A stretch of 40,812 nucleotides of DNA from Camelimonas fluminis (GTDB lineage Bacteria; Pseudomonadota; Alphaproteobacteria; Rhizobiales; Beijerinckiaceae): positions 104,359-145,170 of the forward strand of contig NZ_BNCG01000008.1 of NCBI RefSeq assembly GCF_014656355.1, in the 5' to 3' direction. Position numbers and translations under genes: made by a program. How positions within the stretch are numbered: position 1 is the stretch's first letter; every line of letters starts with the position of its first letter. This document shows positions 7,834 to 16,105 of the stretch, in pieces. The notes under the pieces are model-generated. The model did no database searches and was not told the origin of the DNA. It saw nothing but the letters and a program-made list of their open reading frames with translations.

Positions 7834-8069
7834 ACCCGACAGGCAATCGTCGCGTGCCCGCATGGACGTCAGGGCGATGCTGAATGTTTCAGGGCATTGC
7901 CGCCCCGGAAGTCTGGGAACTGGGGGCGTTCACCATGCGCCGGTTCCGGGAGGTAATTCTTGAGGGGCTTCCCGGGGGAGGCTCTTGGCGCGCCAGCAAA
8001 TCCCGCAAATACCGGAACGGAGGCCCCGGACCCGCATGGCTCGTTTCCGGGCCGGTGGGGCCCTATCTG

Positions 8070-8684
8070 TTATGTGGGGTCGCGGCCAGCAGGGTGATAG
8101 CCTACGAGATTGAGCGCCAACTGGGCGAGCGACGCCGCCAGATCTTCTGGCGACATGCGCCCCTTGTCCGAATACCAGCGATGCACCCATCGCACCATGC
8201 CGCTGACAGCCAGTGAGGCGATGCGCGGGTCTTCCACGTGGAAATCGCCGCTGGCCACGCCTTCAGCAATCAGGCGGGCCAGTTTCACGTCAAATTCCCG
8301 CTGTTTGGCGCGGATGTCAGCGATTTTTTCCGGGGTGAGATTCTTCTCTTCCTCAAGCATGATCGCAGTGAACCGCTGGCGCTCGATATTGCTGCGCACA
8401 TAAACGGTCACGAACATATGTAACCGCTCGACGGGCGAACCATCGCTGTTGCCGAGCGAATCGGCGATATCCTCATAAAGATCAAAAAAAGCCTGATCGA
8501 ACCAGGCTTCAAGGATGGCGTATTTATTCTTGAAATAAGTATAGATAAACGGCTTGGTGACACCAAGCTCGGCCCCGATATCATCGATCGTCGTCTTCTG
8601 AAAGCCTTTTTCATAAAAAAGCTTCGTCGCAGCCGACAGGATCAACTCACGCTTGTACTCCCTGACCTGCGTTTTGGCGCTCAT
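8070..8684 (-). CDS. TetR/AcrR-family transcriptional regulator
   Basis: Dimeric DNA-binding repressor of 204 residues, a normal TetR length. The N-terminal domain shows ILSAATKLFYEKGFQKTTID followed by the helix-turn-helix DIGAELGVTKPFIYTYFKNK (about residues 35-55). The C-terminal ligand domain is variable and does not reveal the inducer. Such FadR/AcrR-like TetR proteins next to acyl-CoA ligases often sense an acyl-CoA pathway intermediate. It lies at the downstream end of the minus-strand catabolic block, 131 bp after the ligase, and converges on the LivK-type gene. It is the best local candidate to bind the 30-bp element found at 6451 and 15671, but this is inferred from position only. 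No clear copy of that element precedes its own start. Confidence 0.9.
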   Translation of the reverse strand: MSAKTQVREYKRELILSAATKLFYEKGFQKTTIDDIGAELGVTKPFIYTYFKNKYAILEAWFDQAFFDLYEDIADSLGNSDGSPVERLHMFVTVYVRSNIERQRFTAIMLEEEKNLTPEKIADIRAKQREFDVKLARLIAEGVASGDFHVEDPRIASLAVSGMVRWVHRWYSDKGRMSPEDLAASLAQLALNLVGYHPAGRDPT

Positions 8685-8815
8685 ATCAACCCTTCAGAGC
8701 AGCCCCGGCCGCTGCATTGCCTATCAGATACAGCCAAACCCGGGCCTTGCGCCAGCCCTGACCTCCGGTTCCGGGCGCCCCCCCTGGCGTCGGGCCCGGC
8801 GCTCACGGGCTTCGG

Positions 8816-10438
8816 TCAGGCGGATTTCATCTCATCACGGGCGCGCCGGGCCAGCATCACGCGCTGCACCTTGCCGGAAGCCGTCATCGGCAAGCTGTCG
8901 ACAACCACGAGATGACGCGGAATCTTGAAGCTGGCGATTTTGCCCTTGCACGCCTTCTGAACGTCTTCCAGCGCGCAATCCATGCCTGGTTTCAGGACCA
9001 CGTAGGCGCATGGGGCCTCGGCGAGACGTTCGTCCGGCACGCCTACCACGGCCACCTGTTCAATCGCCGGCACAAGGGCAAGCAATTCCTGCTCCAGCGC
9101 CGCTGGCGAAACGTTCTCGCCGCCAACCTTGAGCATCTCCTTGTAGCGACCGAGGAACTGCCTGAAGCCGTCCGGGCGCAGGAAACCGCGATCACCCGAA
9201 TGCAGCCAGCCGTCGGCGTCGATTGTCTTCGCCGTCGCCTCCGGGTCGCGGAAATAGCCGCGCATCACCGTGTAGCCGCGCGCCAGGATCTCGCCCTCAA
9301 CGCCCGCTGGCCGGTCGGCGCCAGTTTCCGGATCGACGATCCGCACCTCGAGGCCCGGCATCGGCCGGCCAGAAGTCGTGGTGCGCTGCTCCAGGCTGTC
9401 GTCCAGGGTGCTCATAAAGACGTAGCAGCCGACTTCCGACATGCCCCAGCCGGATACCGTGGCGCACAGCGCGCCCTGCGCCGCGGCGGCGACAGCGTTG
9501 GAATTCTCCATGCCCGCCGGCAGGGTGCCGAACCTGAGGCTGGAAACATCGCGCGGCTGCCGGGCCTGCACCCTGAGAACGTCGGCGTAATGGGTCTCGA
9601 AGCCATGCATCGCCACCACGCGCTCGCGGGCGATGAGATCCAGAACTTCCGCCGGGTCCCAGACGTCCATCACCACCTGATGCGTGCCGATCAGCAGTCC
9701 GGCGACGAGGTTGTCGGACAGCCCATAAGTGTGGAAGGCGGGCAGAAAGGCCAGAACCGCCTCCCCCGCCTTAACCGGCCACAACAGGTGCCGCTCCAGA
9801 ATATTGCGCACGATGCTGTGGTCGTGCATCACGCCCTTGGGATTTCCCGTCGTACCCGACGTGAAAATGATGAGCGCTATATCCTGTGGCGACACCATCC
9901 CGGCGGCCGCCTCCAGTTCGTCCGGCGAAACCTCGTCGGCCCGGGCGAGGAAGCGCTCCCAGGATGTTGCCGCATCGCCCGGCGCGTCGCCAACGATGAC
10001 AATGCCCTTGAGGTGCGGAAAGTTCTCTGCACCGTTGAATTGCTGGCCGTCAAATCCCGGCAGCGCGCCCTTCAGCATGCCGGCATATTCCACCGGGCCT
10101 GAGCGCTCCACAACGAACAGCATCCTGCATTCGGCAAGTTGCAGGGCATAGGAGACGTCGTATTCGCGATAACGGGTATTGAGCGGCGCGACGATGGCGC
10201 CGATGCGCTGGGCGGCGAGGAAGATAACCGGAAACTCGATCCGGTTGGTCATCCAGACGCCGACGACCTCGCCCTTGCGCACGCCATGCGCCAGCATCGC
10301 CCTGGCGGCCAGATCGACCAGACCGTCCAGTTCCCCGAAAGTGAGCCGTCGGTCGCGGAAGCTGATCGCGGTTCCATCAGGCCAGAGCCGGGCGGCGCGG
10401 CCGGACAGGTCGCCGAAGCGTGTGACTGTTTCTGACAC
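8816..10438 (-). CDS. Acyl-CoA synthetase (AMP-forming, ANL superfamily)
   Basis: A cytoplasmic acid-CoA ligase of 540 residues. Motifs: P-loop FTSGTTGNPKG (about 190-200), WGMSE in place of YGLTE, GWLHSGD, RYKEMLKVGGENVSPAALE and the C-terminal TASGKVQR with the catalytic Lys (about 525). The GTG at 10438 is chosen because GAGGGAG sits nine bases before it; the frame continues upstream to an ATG at 10519, but those 27 residues have no ANL character. The set of variant motifs differs from the other three ligases in the window, so it probably acts on a different acid. It is separated from the upstream SDR by 228 bp and may have its own promoter. Confidence 0.9.
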   Translation of the reverse strand: MSETVTRFGDLSGRAARLWPDGTAISFRDRRLTFGELDGLVDLAARAMLAHGVRKGEVVGVWMTNRIEFPVIFLAAQRIGAIVAPLNTRYREYDVSYALQLAECRMLFVVERSGPVEYAGMLKGALPGFDGQQFNGAENFPHLKGIVIVGDAPGDAATSWERFLARADEVSPDELEAAAGMVSPQDIALIIFTSGTTGNPKGVMHDHSIVRNILERHLLWPVKAGEAVLAFLPAFHTYGLSDNLVAGLLIGTHQVVMDVWDPAEVLDLIARERVVAMHGFETHYADVLRVQARQPRDVSSLRFGTLPAGMENSNAVAAAAQGALCATVSGWGMSEVGCYVFMSTLDDSLEQRTTTSGRPMPGLEVRIVDPETGADRPAGVEGEILARGYTVMRGYFRDPEATAKTIDADGWLHSGDRGFLRPDGFRQFLGRYKEMLKVGGENVSPAALEQELLALVPAIEQVAVVGVPDERLAEAPCAYVVLKPGMDCALEDVQKACKGKIASFKIPRHLVVVDSLPMTASGKVQRVMLARRARDEMKSA

Positions 10439-10666
10439 GGACGTTTTCTCCCTCAGGACCACTTCATAACAGTTTTTTGCACATTGACCCGGTGTCTCCG
10501 GTCCGGGCCCATGTTCCATGGCGACAGTTTACGTTGCGCGCCGGATTGTCGCCAACGGCATACGGGCGCCTTTCCGGCGCACCGGCGGAGAACCAGGGGG
10601 CATGGTTCAGCAGCAACAATTTTCGCTCTGGCGAGGGCGCAAACGCCCGGCGCCATGCGGCTCCCC

Positions 10667-11494
10667 CTACAGATCGGCGTTGAACTTCTGCGACATCAGC
10701 GCCTGGGACAGTCCGCCGTCGCAATTCAGGTTCTGGCCAGTGATGAACGACGCCACCGGCGAGGCGAGGAAGACAATTGCATCGGCCAGTTCGGACGGCC
10801 GCCCCAATCGCCCCATGGGAATGCGCGCTGCCCGCTGGCTGATGTCTTCCGGCGACAGCACCGCGCGCATCAGCGGCGTCTCTACCGTTCCAGGGCTGAC
10901 CACATTGACGCGCACGCCGTAGTCGACCCATTCCATCGCCATGGTTTTGGTCAGGGCGATCAGAGCGGCCTTGGTGACGCCATAGGGACCGCCGTTGGGA
11001 TAGGCGCCAATGCCGGCCAGCGAGGCGATATTGACCACCGAACCGCATGGACTCTCACGAAGATGCGGCAGGCAGGCGCGCGCCAGCATGACGGCGCCCT
11101 CGACATTGACGCGGAAGCTGCGGCGCCAGACCTCCAGGTCGCTGTCCTCCACGCGCCCAGCCTTCACCAGCGCGGCGGCGTTGACAAGGATGTCCAGCCG
11201 GCCCCACGCCGCCACCCCGGCGGCGACTGCGGCGTCGATGTCCGCCTGCTCCGCCACGTCCATGGCGACGGCGATGGCTGCGCCGCCGTCGGCCACGATG
11301 GCCGCGGCGACGCGATCCGCCGCCTCCCCGCGGATGTCGGCCACGACCACCTTGCCGCCATTGGCGGCGATGATGCGGGCCGTCTCTTCGCCAATGCCGC
11401 TGCCGCCGCCAGCGACAAGCGCCGCCAGCCCGTCAAGCTGCGACTGGCGCATCCATGCGCGCGGGCGGGGTGCGACGGGGTCGTGTACGTGCAT
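10667..11494 (-). CDS. Short-chain dehydrogenase/reductase (SDR)
   Basis: NAD(P)-dependent oxidoreductase of 275 residues that interconverts an alcohol and a ketone. The Rossmann signature is AGGGSGIG (28-35, first Thr of TGxxxGxG replaced by Ala), followed by VADIRGE (an acidic residue after beta-2, favouring NAD), NAAAL (the NNAG motif with one Asn lost), Asn130, Ser158 (NIASLAG), and Tyr171 with Lys175 (YGVTK). The tail GQNLNCDGG is typical. The start at 11494 has GGAGAAGG before it. It lies 155 bp after the second SDR with its own motif-bearing upstream region. Together with the neighbouring monooxygenase, a likely job is oxidation of an alcohol to the ketone substrate; this is inference. 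Confidence 0.92.
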   Translation of the reverse strand: MHVHDPVAPRPRAWMRQSQLDGLAALVAGGGSGIGEETARIIAANGGKVVVADIRGEAADRVAAAIVADGGAAIAVAMDVAEQADIDAAVAAGVAAWGRLDILVNAAALVKAGRVEDSDLEVWRRSFRVNVEGAVMLARACLPHLRESPCGSVVNIASLAGIGAYPNGGPYGVTKAALIALTKTMAMEWVDYGVRVNVVSPGTVETPLMRAVLSPEDISQRAARIPMGRLGRPSELADAIVFLASPVASFITGQNLNCDGGLSQALMSQKFNADL

Positions 11495-11584
11495 GCGTCC
11501 TTCTCCGGTTCTGCGATGCCGGCCCGGGCTCCAGGCGTTGTCGCCCAGCGACGGACACAGCTACCGCAGGGCCTGGAATGCTGG

Positions 11585-11622
11585 AATGTACCCAACAGTA
11601 CTGTTCGATTCTACTAGGTAGA
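11585..11622 (-). promoter_or_regulatory. Control region of the SDR gene: half-copy of the shared promoter element plus two inverted repeats
   Basis: On the minus strand 11599-11585 reads ACTGTTGGGTACATT, which differs at one position from the first 15 bases of the element at 6451. It overlaps a 12-bp palindrome, AACAGTACTGTT (11594-11605), and is followed on the plus strand by TCTAC-TAG-GTAGA (11610-11622). The site is about 90 bp before the SDR start codon at 11494. Confidence 0.5.
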
Positions 11623-11649
11623 TTGCCTGGTGTAACGGCCAGGTCTGGT

Positions 11650-12399
11650 TCAGAAATGCGCCGGTTCCGGCAGGAATTTCGCCATCGACCAGCCGCCGTC
11701 CACTGGCAGCACCACGCCATGGATGAAGCCGGCGTTTTCCGACGCCAGGAAGGCGCAGGCCTCGCCAATCTCCTCCGGCTGGCCAACGCGGCCGAGCGGC
11801 GTGCCCTCGACCATCATGCGACGCCACCATTTGTTGTTGCGGATGCGCTCGTCAGTGCCTGGGCTCCAGATCAGGCCAGGCGCCACGGCGTTGATGCGCA
11901 CGCCGTCACGGCCAAACTCGGTGGCCAGCATCGTGGTGATGCCGATGACGGCGGATTTGGTCGGCACGTAGGCGGCGCTGACGCCAACCCCCACCAGACC
12001 GAAGGCCGAGGCGATATTGACGATGGAGCCTTTTGATTCCTTCAGCGCCGGCAGGGCGAAACGGCACAGCCGCAGCACCGGCCGCACATTGATGGCATAG
12101 TAGCGCTCGTAGTCGTCGTCCGTGGTTTCGAGGAACGGACGGGCGTTGCCGAGACCGGCGTTGTTGACCAGAGCGTCTAGGCGGCCAAAGCTGGCGAGGC
12201 AGCCGGCGATCGCCTGCTCGCAGTCCGCCGCCTCGCGCAGGTCGCCGACCTGGTGGGCATAGTCCTCATGGGCGGCGAGCGAGGCGTCGGCCGGCTTCTG
12301 GTCGACGCCGAACACCCGCCAGCCGTGCTTGAGAAACACCCGGACGATGCCGAGGCCGACGCCCTGCGAGGCGCCAGTAACTAGTGCGATGCGCTTCAT
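11650..12399 (-). CDS. Short-chain dehydrogenase/reductase (SDR)
   Basis: Classical SDR of 249 residues with TGASQGVG (8-15), NNAG (79-82), Ser131 (NIASAFG), Tyr144-x3-Lys148 (YVPTK) and the C-terminal PVDGG. VDQKP after beta-2 places an acidic residue where NAD-dependent enzymes have one. The ATG at 12399 is preferred over the upstream 12435 because GGAAGG lies before it and the protein then begins at the first beta strand. It is 61 bp downstream of the CoA-ligase stop on the same strand, so it is probably the last gene of the monooxygenase operon. The likely role is dehydrogenation of a hydroxyl group in the same pathway; the substrate is unknown. Confidence 0.92.
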   Translation of the reverse strand: MKRIALVTGASQGVGLGIVRVFLKHGWRVFGVDQKPADASLAAHEDYAHQVGDLREAADCEQAIAGCLASFGRLDALVNNAGLGNARPFLETTDDDYERYYAINVRPVLRLCRFALPALKESKGSIVNIASAFGLVGVGVSAAYVPTKSAVIGITTMLATEFGRDGVRINAVAPGLIWSPGTDERIRNNKWWRRMMVEGTPLGRVGQPEEIGEACAFLASENAGFIHGVVLPVDGGWSMAKFLPEPAHF

Positions 12400-12460
12400 G
12401 CGGTTTCCTTCCCTGTCATGGCGTCGGACGCCCATTGGCGCGCCCTGCCACTGTCATTTT

Positions 12461-14128
12461 TCAGTTGGAGAGCTTTTCGCGGCGAACCCGGATGCCGGCG
12501 CGCTCGCGGTCCCAGGTGGCGTCGGTCACGCCCTCTGCCCGCAGCACGTATTTCTCGATTTTCTGTGTCGGCGTGCGCGGCAGGTCGGCGACGACGCGGA
12601 TGTAACGGGGGACCATGAAGTGGGCGAGGCGCGGCTGCAGGAACGCCAGCAGCTCCGCCGGATCGATGGTTGCGCCCGGCGCGGCGGCGACGATGGCCAG
12701 CACGTCGTCCTCGGAATGTTCGCTGGGCACGCCGACCACGGCGCATTCGCGCACTGCAGGATGGGCGAGAATTTCCGCCTCCACCTCGAAAGAGGAAATG
12801 TTCTCGCCGCGCCGGCGGATGGCGTCCTTCATGCGATCGACGAAGAAGTAGTTGCCGTCGGCGTCGACGCGGAAGGCGTCGCCGGTGTGGAACCAGCCAT
12901 TGCGCCAGGCCGCCGCCGTCGCCTCCGGATTGCCGAAATAGCCCGAGTTGAGCGCCCAGGGCGCGTTGCTGCGGACGATCAGCTCGCCGATCTCTCCGGG
13001 CGCGACCTCGCAGTCATGGGCGTCGACAATGCGCAACTCGTTGCCAGGGCGCGCCTTGCCGCAGCTCCCCGGCGTTGCCGGATTGCGCTCCGAGACGATC
13101 GGCGTGTTCAGCTCGGTCATGTTGAACAGGGTCCACACGTCGACGCCGAAGCGTTCGGCGAACGCCTGTGAATCGCCCGGAAGCGGGATCATGGTGACCT
13201 TGCGCAGGGTATGCTGACGATCTTCCTCCGATGGCGGGCGCTTCATGATGAAGCTCGACATCACCCCGAGCAGGATGCTGTAGGTCGCCTGGGTGGCGTG
13301 CACCGCCGGCCAGAACCCTTCGGTGCTGAAATCGCCGCCGAGCCCGACCGTGCCGCCCCGGTCAAGCATCAGCAACACTGGCAACGTGCCGCCGATGTGG
13401 AAGAGCGGCAGGAAGCACAGCACGCTGTCGGTTTCGTCGAGCATGGGATAAGAGGCCCGCCCGCCCATGCGCCACATGTGGGCGTAGGAGCTGACCACCC
13501 CCTTCGAGCGCCCGGTCGTCCCAGAGGTATAGATGATCGACTGCGGGTCCCACGGCTCGATGGGCCGGGCCAGCGGCGGCAGCTCCGATGCGTCGCGCGC
13601 CACGGCGGCGAGCGGGACCAGCTCGACGCCGTCGATGACCGTATCCGCCCCGCCCTGAGCGACGATGGTGCGGATGGCGCCGCGATCGACGTCCTGCAGC
13701 CGCCCCAGCAGTTCGCCGGAGGCGACCAGCACCGAGGCGCCGCCATTGGCCAGCACGTGGGCGAGCACGCCGCCCCGGTAGGCGGTGTTGATCGGCACGT
13801 AAACGGCGCCGAGCCAGTTGATGGCGAACCACACCCGGACGATGTCGATCGTGTTGGGCAGCCACACATTGACATTGTCGCCCTGCTTCACCCCGAGCGC
13901 GGCGAGGCCGGCGGCCAATTCCTGAACCGAGCGGCAAAACGCCTGGTAGGTGATGAGCGAGCCATCCGGAAACCGCAGAAACGGCCGGTCGGGATGCAGT
14001 GCGGCGCGGCGCTCCAGCACATAGCGCAACACCACCTCGTTGCGGTCGGGCGCGCGGCCCGGGTGATCTGCGGCCTCGGTCTGCAATGCGGATATCCCTA
14101 TCTGTTCAGGTTCTGACCCTGGCGCCAT
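12461..14128 (-). CDS. Acyl-CoA synthetase, CaiC-like (AMP-forming, ANL superfamily)
   Basis: Carboxylate-CoA ligase of about 555 residues. Motifs: P-loop YTSGTTGRSKG (about 199), NMTEL at the A5 position, GWFHTGD, RMKDAIRRRGENISSFEVE and the C-terminal TPTQKIEKYVLR, in which the usual Gly before the catalytic Lys is Gln. The RRRGENIS and PTQKI forms are typical of the carnitine/crotonobetaine-ligase-like branch, many of whose members act on other acids. The start is uncertain: ATG 14128 has GGCGGG just before it, and ATG 14146 in the same frame is also possible. It lies 40 bp downstream of the monooxygenase stop and shares its operon, so it probably activates an acid released after oxygenation. 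Confidence 0.9.
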   Translation of the reverse strand: MAPGSEPEQIGISALQTEAADHPGRAPDRNEVVLRYVLERRAALHPDRPFLRFPDGSLITYQAFCRSVQELAAGLAALGVKQGDNVNVWLPNTIDIVRVWFAINWLGAVYVPINTAYRGGVLAHVLANGGASVLVASGELLGRLQDVDRGAIRTIVAQGGADTVIDGVELVPLAAVARDASELPPLARPIEPWDPQSIIYTSGTTGRSKGVVSSYAHMWRMGGRASYPMLDETDSVLCFLPLFHIGGTLPVLLMLDRGGTVGLGGDFSTEGFWPAVHATQATYSILLGVMSSFIMKRPPSEEDRQHTLRKVTMIPLPGDSQAFAERFGVDVWTLFNMTELNTPIVSERNPATPGSCGKARPGNELRIVDAHDCEVAPGEIGELIVRSNAPWALNSGYFGNPEATAAAWRNGWFHTGDAFRVDADGNYFFVDRMKDAIRRRGENISSFEVEAEILAHPAVRECAVVGVPSEHSEDDVLAIVAAAPGATIDPAELLAFLQPRLAHFMVPRYIRVVADLPRTPTQKIEKYVLRAEGVTDATWDRERAGIRVRREKLSN

Positions 14129-14168
14129 GGCCCGCCGGCGGATCATGGCGCCAATCCGACATGCCGGT

Positions 14169-15626
14169 TCAGGCGACCTTCAGCTCATCCATTCGGGGGG
14201 CGCCGAGGTCCGCCTCGAAGCGGGCGTAGGTCCACGGCCACGACACCACATTGCCCTGCTTGTCGAAATACCAGCTGGTGCAGCCGCCGGTGGCCCAGAC
14301 CGTGTGTCTGATTGCCTCCGACACCTCGGCATTGAACGTCTCGGTCGCCTCGCGGGTCGGTTCGATTTCGCGGCCTTTGCCATCCGCCAGCATCCGCACC
14401 AGCTGCATGGCGTAGCCGATCTGCACCTCGGCGGTCCGCAGATAGGAGAAGTTGCCAATGGGGCTGTTGGGGCCGCCAATGAAGAACAGGTTGGGAAAGT
14501 CGGGCACGGCCACGGAGCGGTAGGCCTGGCAGCTGTCCTTCCACCGCTCGTTCAGCGTGACGCCATTGCGGCCGGTGATTACCGCCGGGCGAAAGAAGGC
14601 AAAGGGATCAAAGCCGGTGGCGTAGACGATGACATCCAGTTCATGCAGCGCCCCATCCTTCGTGCGCACCCCGCCCGGCTCGATGCCGGCGATTGGCGTA
14701 TCGACCAGATGGGCGTTGTCCTTCTGGATGGCCGGATAGAATTTGTCCGAGACAATCAGGCGCTTGCAGCCGGTCTGGTAGTCCGGCGTCAGACGGCGGC
14801 GCAGATCCGGATCGTGGACGTTGTTCTCAAGGTTTTCCCGGCAGGCGCGGGCCATTTCGGCGAGGGCTTCGTCATTGGCGCCGACCAGCGCCGAGGCGAA
14901 GCGGTTGTTGAAGACGTCGTTGAGGAATGCGTAAAGCTCGCCCATCTTTTGGGGATGGTCGCGGAACTGCTGCTTCTTCTCTTCGGAGAAAGCATTGTTC
15001 GGCACCGGGCTGATCCACTGTGGCGTGCGCTGGAACAGCGACACGGAGGCAACCTGGTCGACGATGGCCGGCACGATCTGGGTCGCGGTGGAGCCGGTGC
15101 CGATGACGCCGACGCGCTTGCTGGCAATGTCCAGCTCCTGGTCCCAGCGCGAGCTGTGGAACGCCGCGCCGGCGAAGCTGTCCCGGCCGGGAATATCCGG
15201 CAGCACCATCTGGTGCAGGATGCCAGTGGCGAGGATCACGGCGTTGTACAGCCCCTGGTCTCCTTGCGAGGTCACCACGCGCCACAGGCCGTCGCCAACA
15301 TACTCCGCCGTCTCCATTTCATTCGACAGGCGGACATGGTCGAGAACGCCAAGATCCCCGGCGACCTTGCGGAAATAGGCGTGAATCTCGGCGGCCGGCG
15401 AGTACTCGTGGCTCCATTCGGCGTTGGGCGCGAAAGAATAACGATAGAGATGCGAAGGCACATCACAGGCCAGGCCCGGATAACGGTTGTCGCGCCAGGT
15501 GCCGCCCACATCGTCGGCGCGCTCGAAGATGTCGAATGCGACGGCCGCTTGCCTGAGCCGGACGCCCGCTGCAATGCCCGACGCCCCTGCGCCAATGACG
15601 GCGACCCTGAAGGGAGTGCTTCCCAT
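14169..15626 (-). CDS. Flavin-containing monooxygenase, Baeyer-Villiger type
   Basis: FAD- and NADPH-dependent monooxygenase of 485 residues, expected to insert oxygen next to a ketone to give an ester or lactone. FAD-binding GAGASG is at 12-17. The Baeyer-Villiger motif GGTWRDNRYPGLACD is at 41-55. The fingerprint FxGxxxHxxxW-D is FAGAAFHSSRWD at 151-162. The NADPH-binding GTGSTA is at 176-181, and ATGF follows later. All the diagnostic residues are present. At 485 residues it is shorter than cyclohexanone monooxygenase (about 540) and close to the phenylacetone/steroid or small FMO-like groups. It is the first gene of a run with a CoA ligase and an SDR, and its promoter carries a perfect 11-8-11 inverted repeat. 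The substrate is unknown. Confidence 0.92.
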   Translation of the reverse strand: MGSTPFRVAVIGAGASGIAAGVRLRQAAVAFDIFERADDVGGTWRDNRYPGLACDVPSHLYRYSFAPNAEWSHEYSPAAEIHAYFRKVAGDLGVLDHVRLSNEMETAEYVGDGLWRVVTSQGDQGLYNAVILATGILHQMVLPDIPGRDSFAGAAFHSSRWDQELDIASKRVGVIGTGSTATQIVPAIVDQVASVSLFQRTPQWISPVPNNAFSEEKKQQFRDHPQKMGELYAFLNDVFNNRFASALVGANDEALAEMARACRENLENNVHDPDLRRRLTPDYQTGCKRLIVSDKFYPAIQKDNAHLVDTPIAGIEPGGVRTKDGALHELDVIVYATGFDPFAFFRPAVITGRNGVTLNERWKDSCQAYRSVAVPDFPNLFFIGGPNSPIGNFSYLRTAEVQIGYAMQLVRMLADGKGREIEPTREATETFNAEVSEAIRHTVWATGGCTSWYFDKQGNVVSWPWTYARFEADLGAPRMDELKVA

Positions 15627-15670
15627 GGCTGTTTTCCCGCTTGCCTGACAGATTTCAATGAGGCGACATA

Positions 15671-15700
15671 ACTAATCGGTACTTAAATATACCGATTAGT
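15671..15700 (-). promoter_or_regulatory. Perfect 11-8-11 inverted repeat, operator of the monooxygenase operon
   Basis: Arms ACTAATCGGTA and TACCGATTAGT are exact reverse complements around an 8-nt A/T-rich spacer, 45 bp before the monooxygenase start codon. Read toward the gene it begins ACTAATCGGTATATTTA, which matches the element at 6451 in ACT-N4-GGTA-N-ATTTA. The symmetry implies a dimeric regulator such as a TetR protein. Confidence 0.75.
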
Positions 15701-15874
15701 ATATCTAGCGCAAGCCCCCCCTTCGCATGCAGTTTTCCAGATGAAGAAGGGAACTGACTGGTCCGCTGCTGCCCTCGGAGCGAAGACGCGCTTGACGACC
15801 GGCGGCGGCCTGACATCGCCCACCGGCTCCAAACCGATTTGAAGTTGGATCTGGCCCAGTAGGGAGGACCAGAC

Positions 15875-15924
15875 ATGAAGCGCAGGCGGTTCCGGAAGAG
15901 CAGGTTATCGCCGTCCTGAAGGAG
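15875..15924 (+). pseudogene. N-terminal scrap of an IS3-family OrfA
   Basis: From the ATG at 15875 the codons give MKRRRF, and with one base restored continue [12 protein letters not shown], the start of a very common IS3 OrfA. The preceding GGATCTGGCCCAGTAGGGAGG resembles the left end of such elements. The match stops at about 15924, where an unrelated ATP synthase fragment follows without a gap. Only about 18 codons remain. Confidence 0.6.
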
Positions 15925-16068
15925 GCGATGAAGAAGGTCGCCGGCAAGATCAAGGGCGAGCTGGCCCAGTACCGCGAAATGACGGCCTTCGCCCAGTTTG
16001 GTTCTGACCTTGACGCCACCACCCAGCGCCTGCTGAACCGCGGCGCGCGCCTGACCGAACTCCTGAAG
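15925..16068 (+). pseudogene. Fragment of the ATP synthase F1 alpha subunit gene (atpA)
   Basis: 47 codons from 15928 read [36 protein letters not shown] and [11 protein letters not shown], which is the helical region around residue 370-420 of AtpA, one of the most conserved stretches of the protein. After LLK the match is lost at once (AtpA continues with Q and a PxK segment). The frame is still open and the codons look little changed, so the copy is probably recent. It lies directly behind the IS3 scrap and 38 bp before the convergent MFS gene's stop. It cannot make a working subunit; the real atpA must be elsewhere. Confidence 0.88.
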
Positions 16069-16105
16069 CTGTGTTTCCTTCCGTGTCTGTGGCGCTTGTC
16101 AGCGT

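Noticed and set aside
8022-8062. GGCCCC/GGGGCC hairpin after the TetR gene as a terminator
   Set aside because: Six-base arms with a long loop and no T-run on the reading strand; too weak to call.
14127-15671. A 514-codon open frame on the plus strand opposite the monooxygenase
   Set aside because: The minus-strand frame has full Baeyer-Villiger motifs; the plus-strand product is His/Gly/Ala-rich with no family pattern. It is an artefact of high GC.
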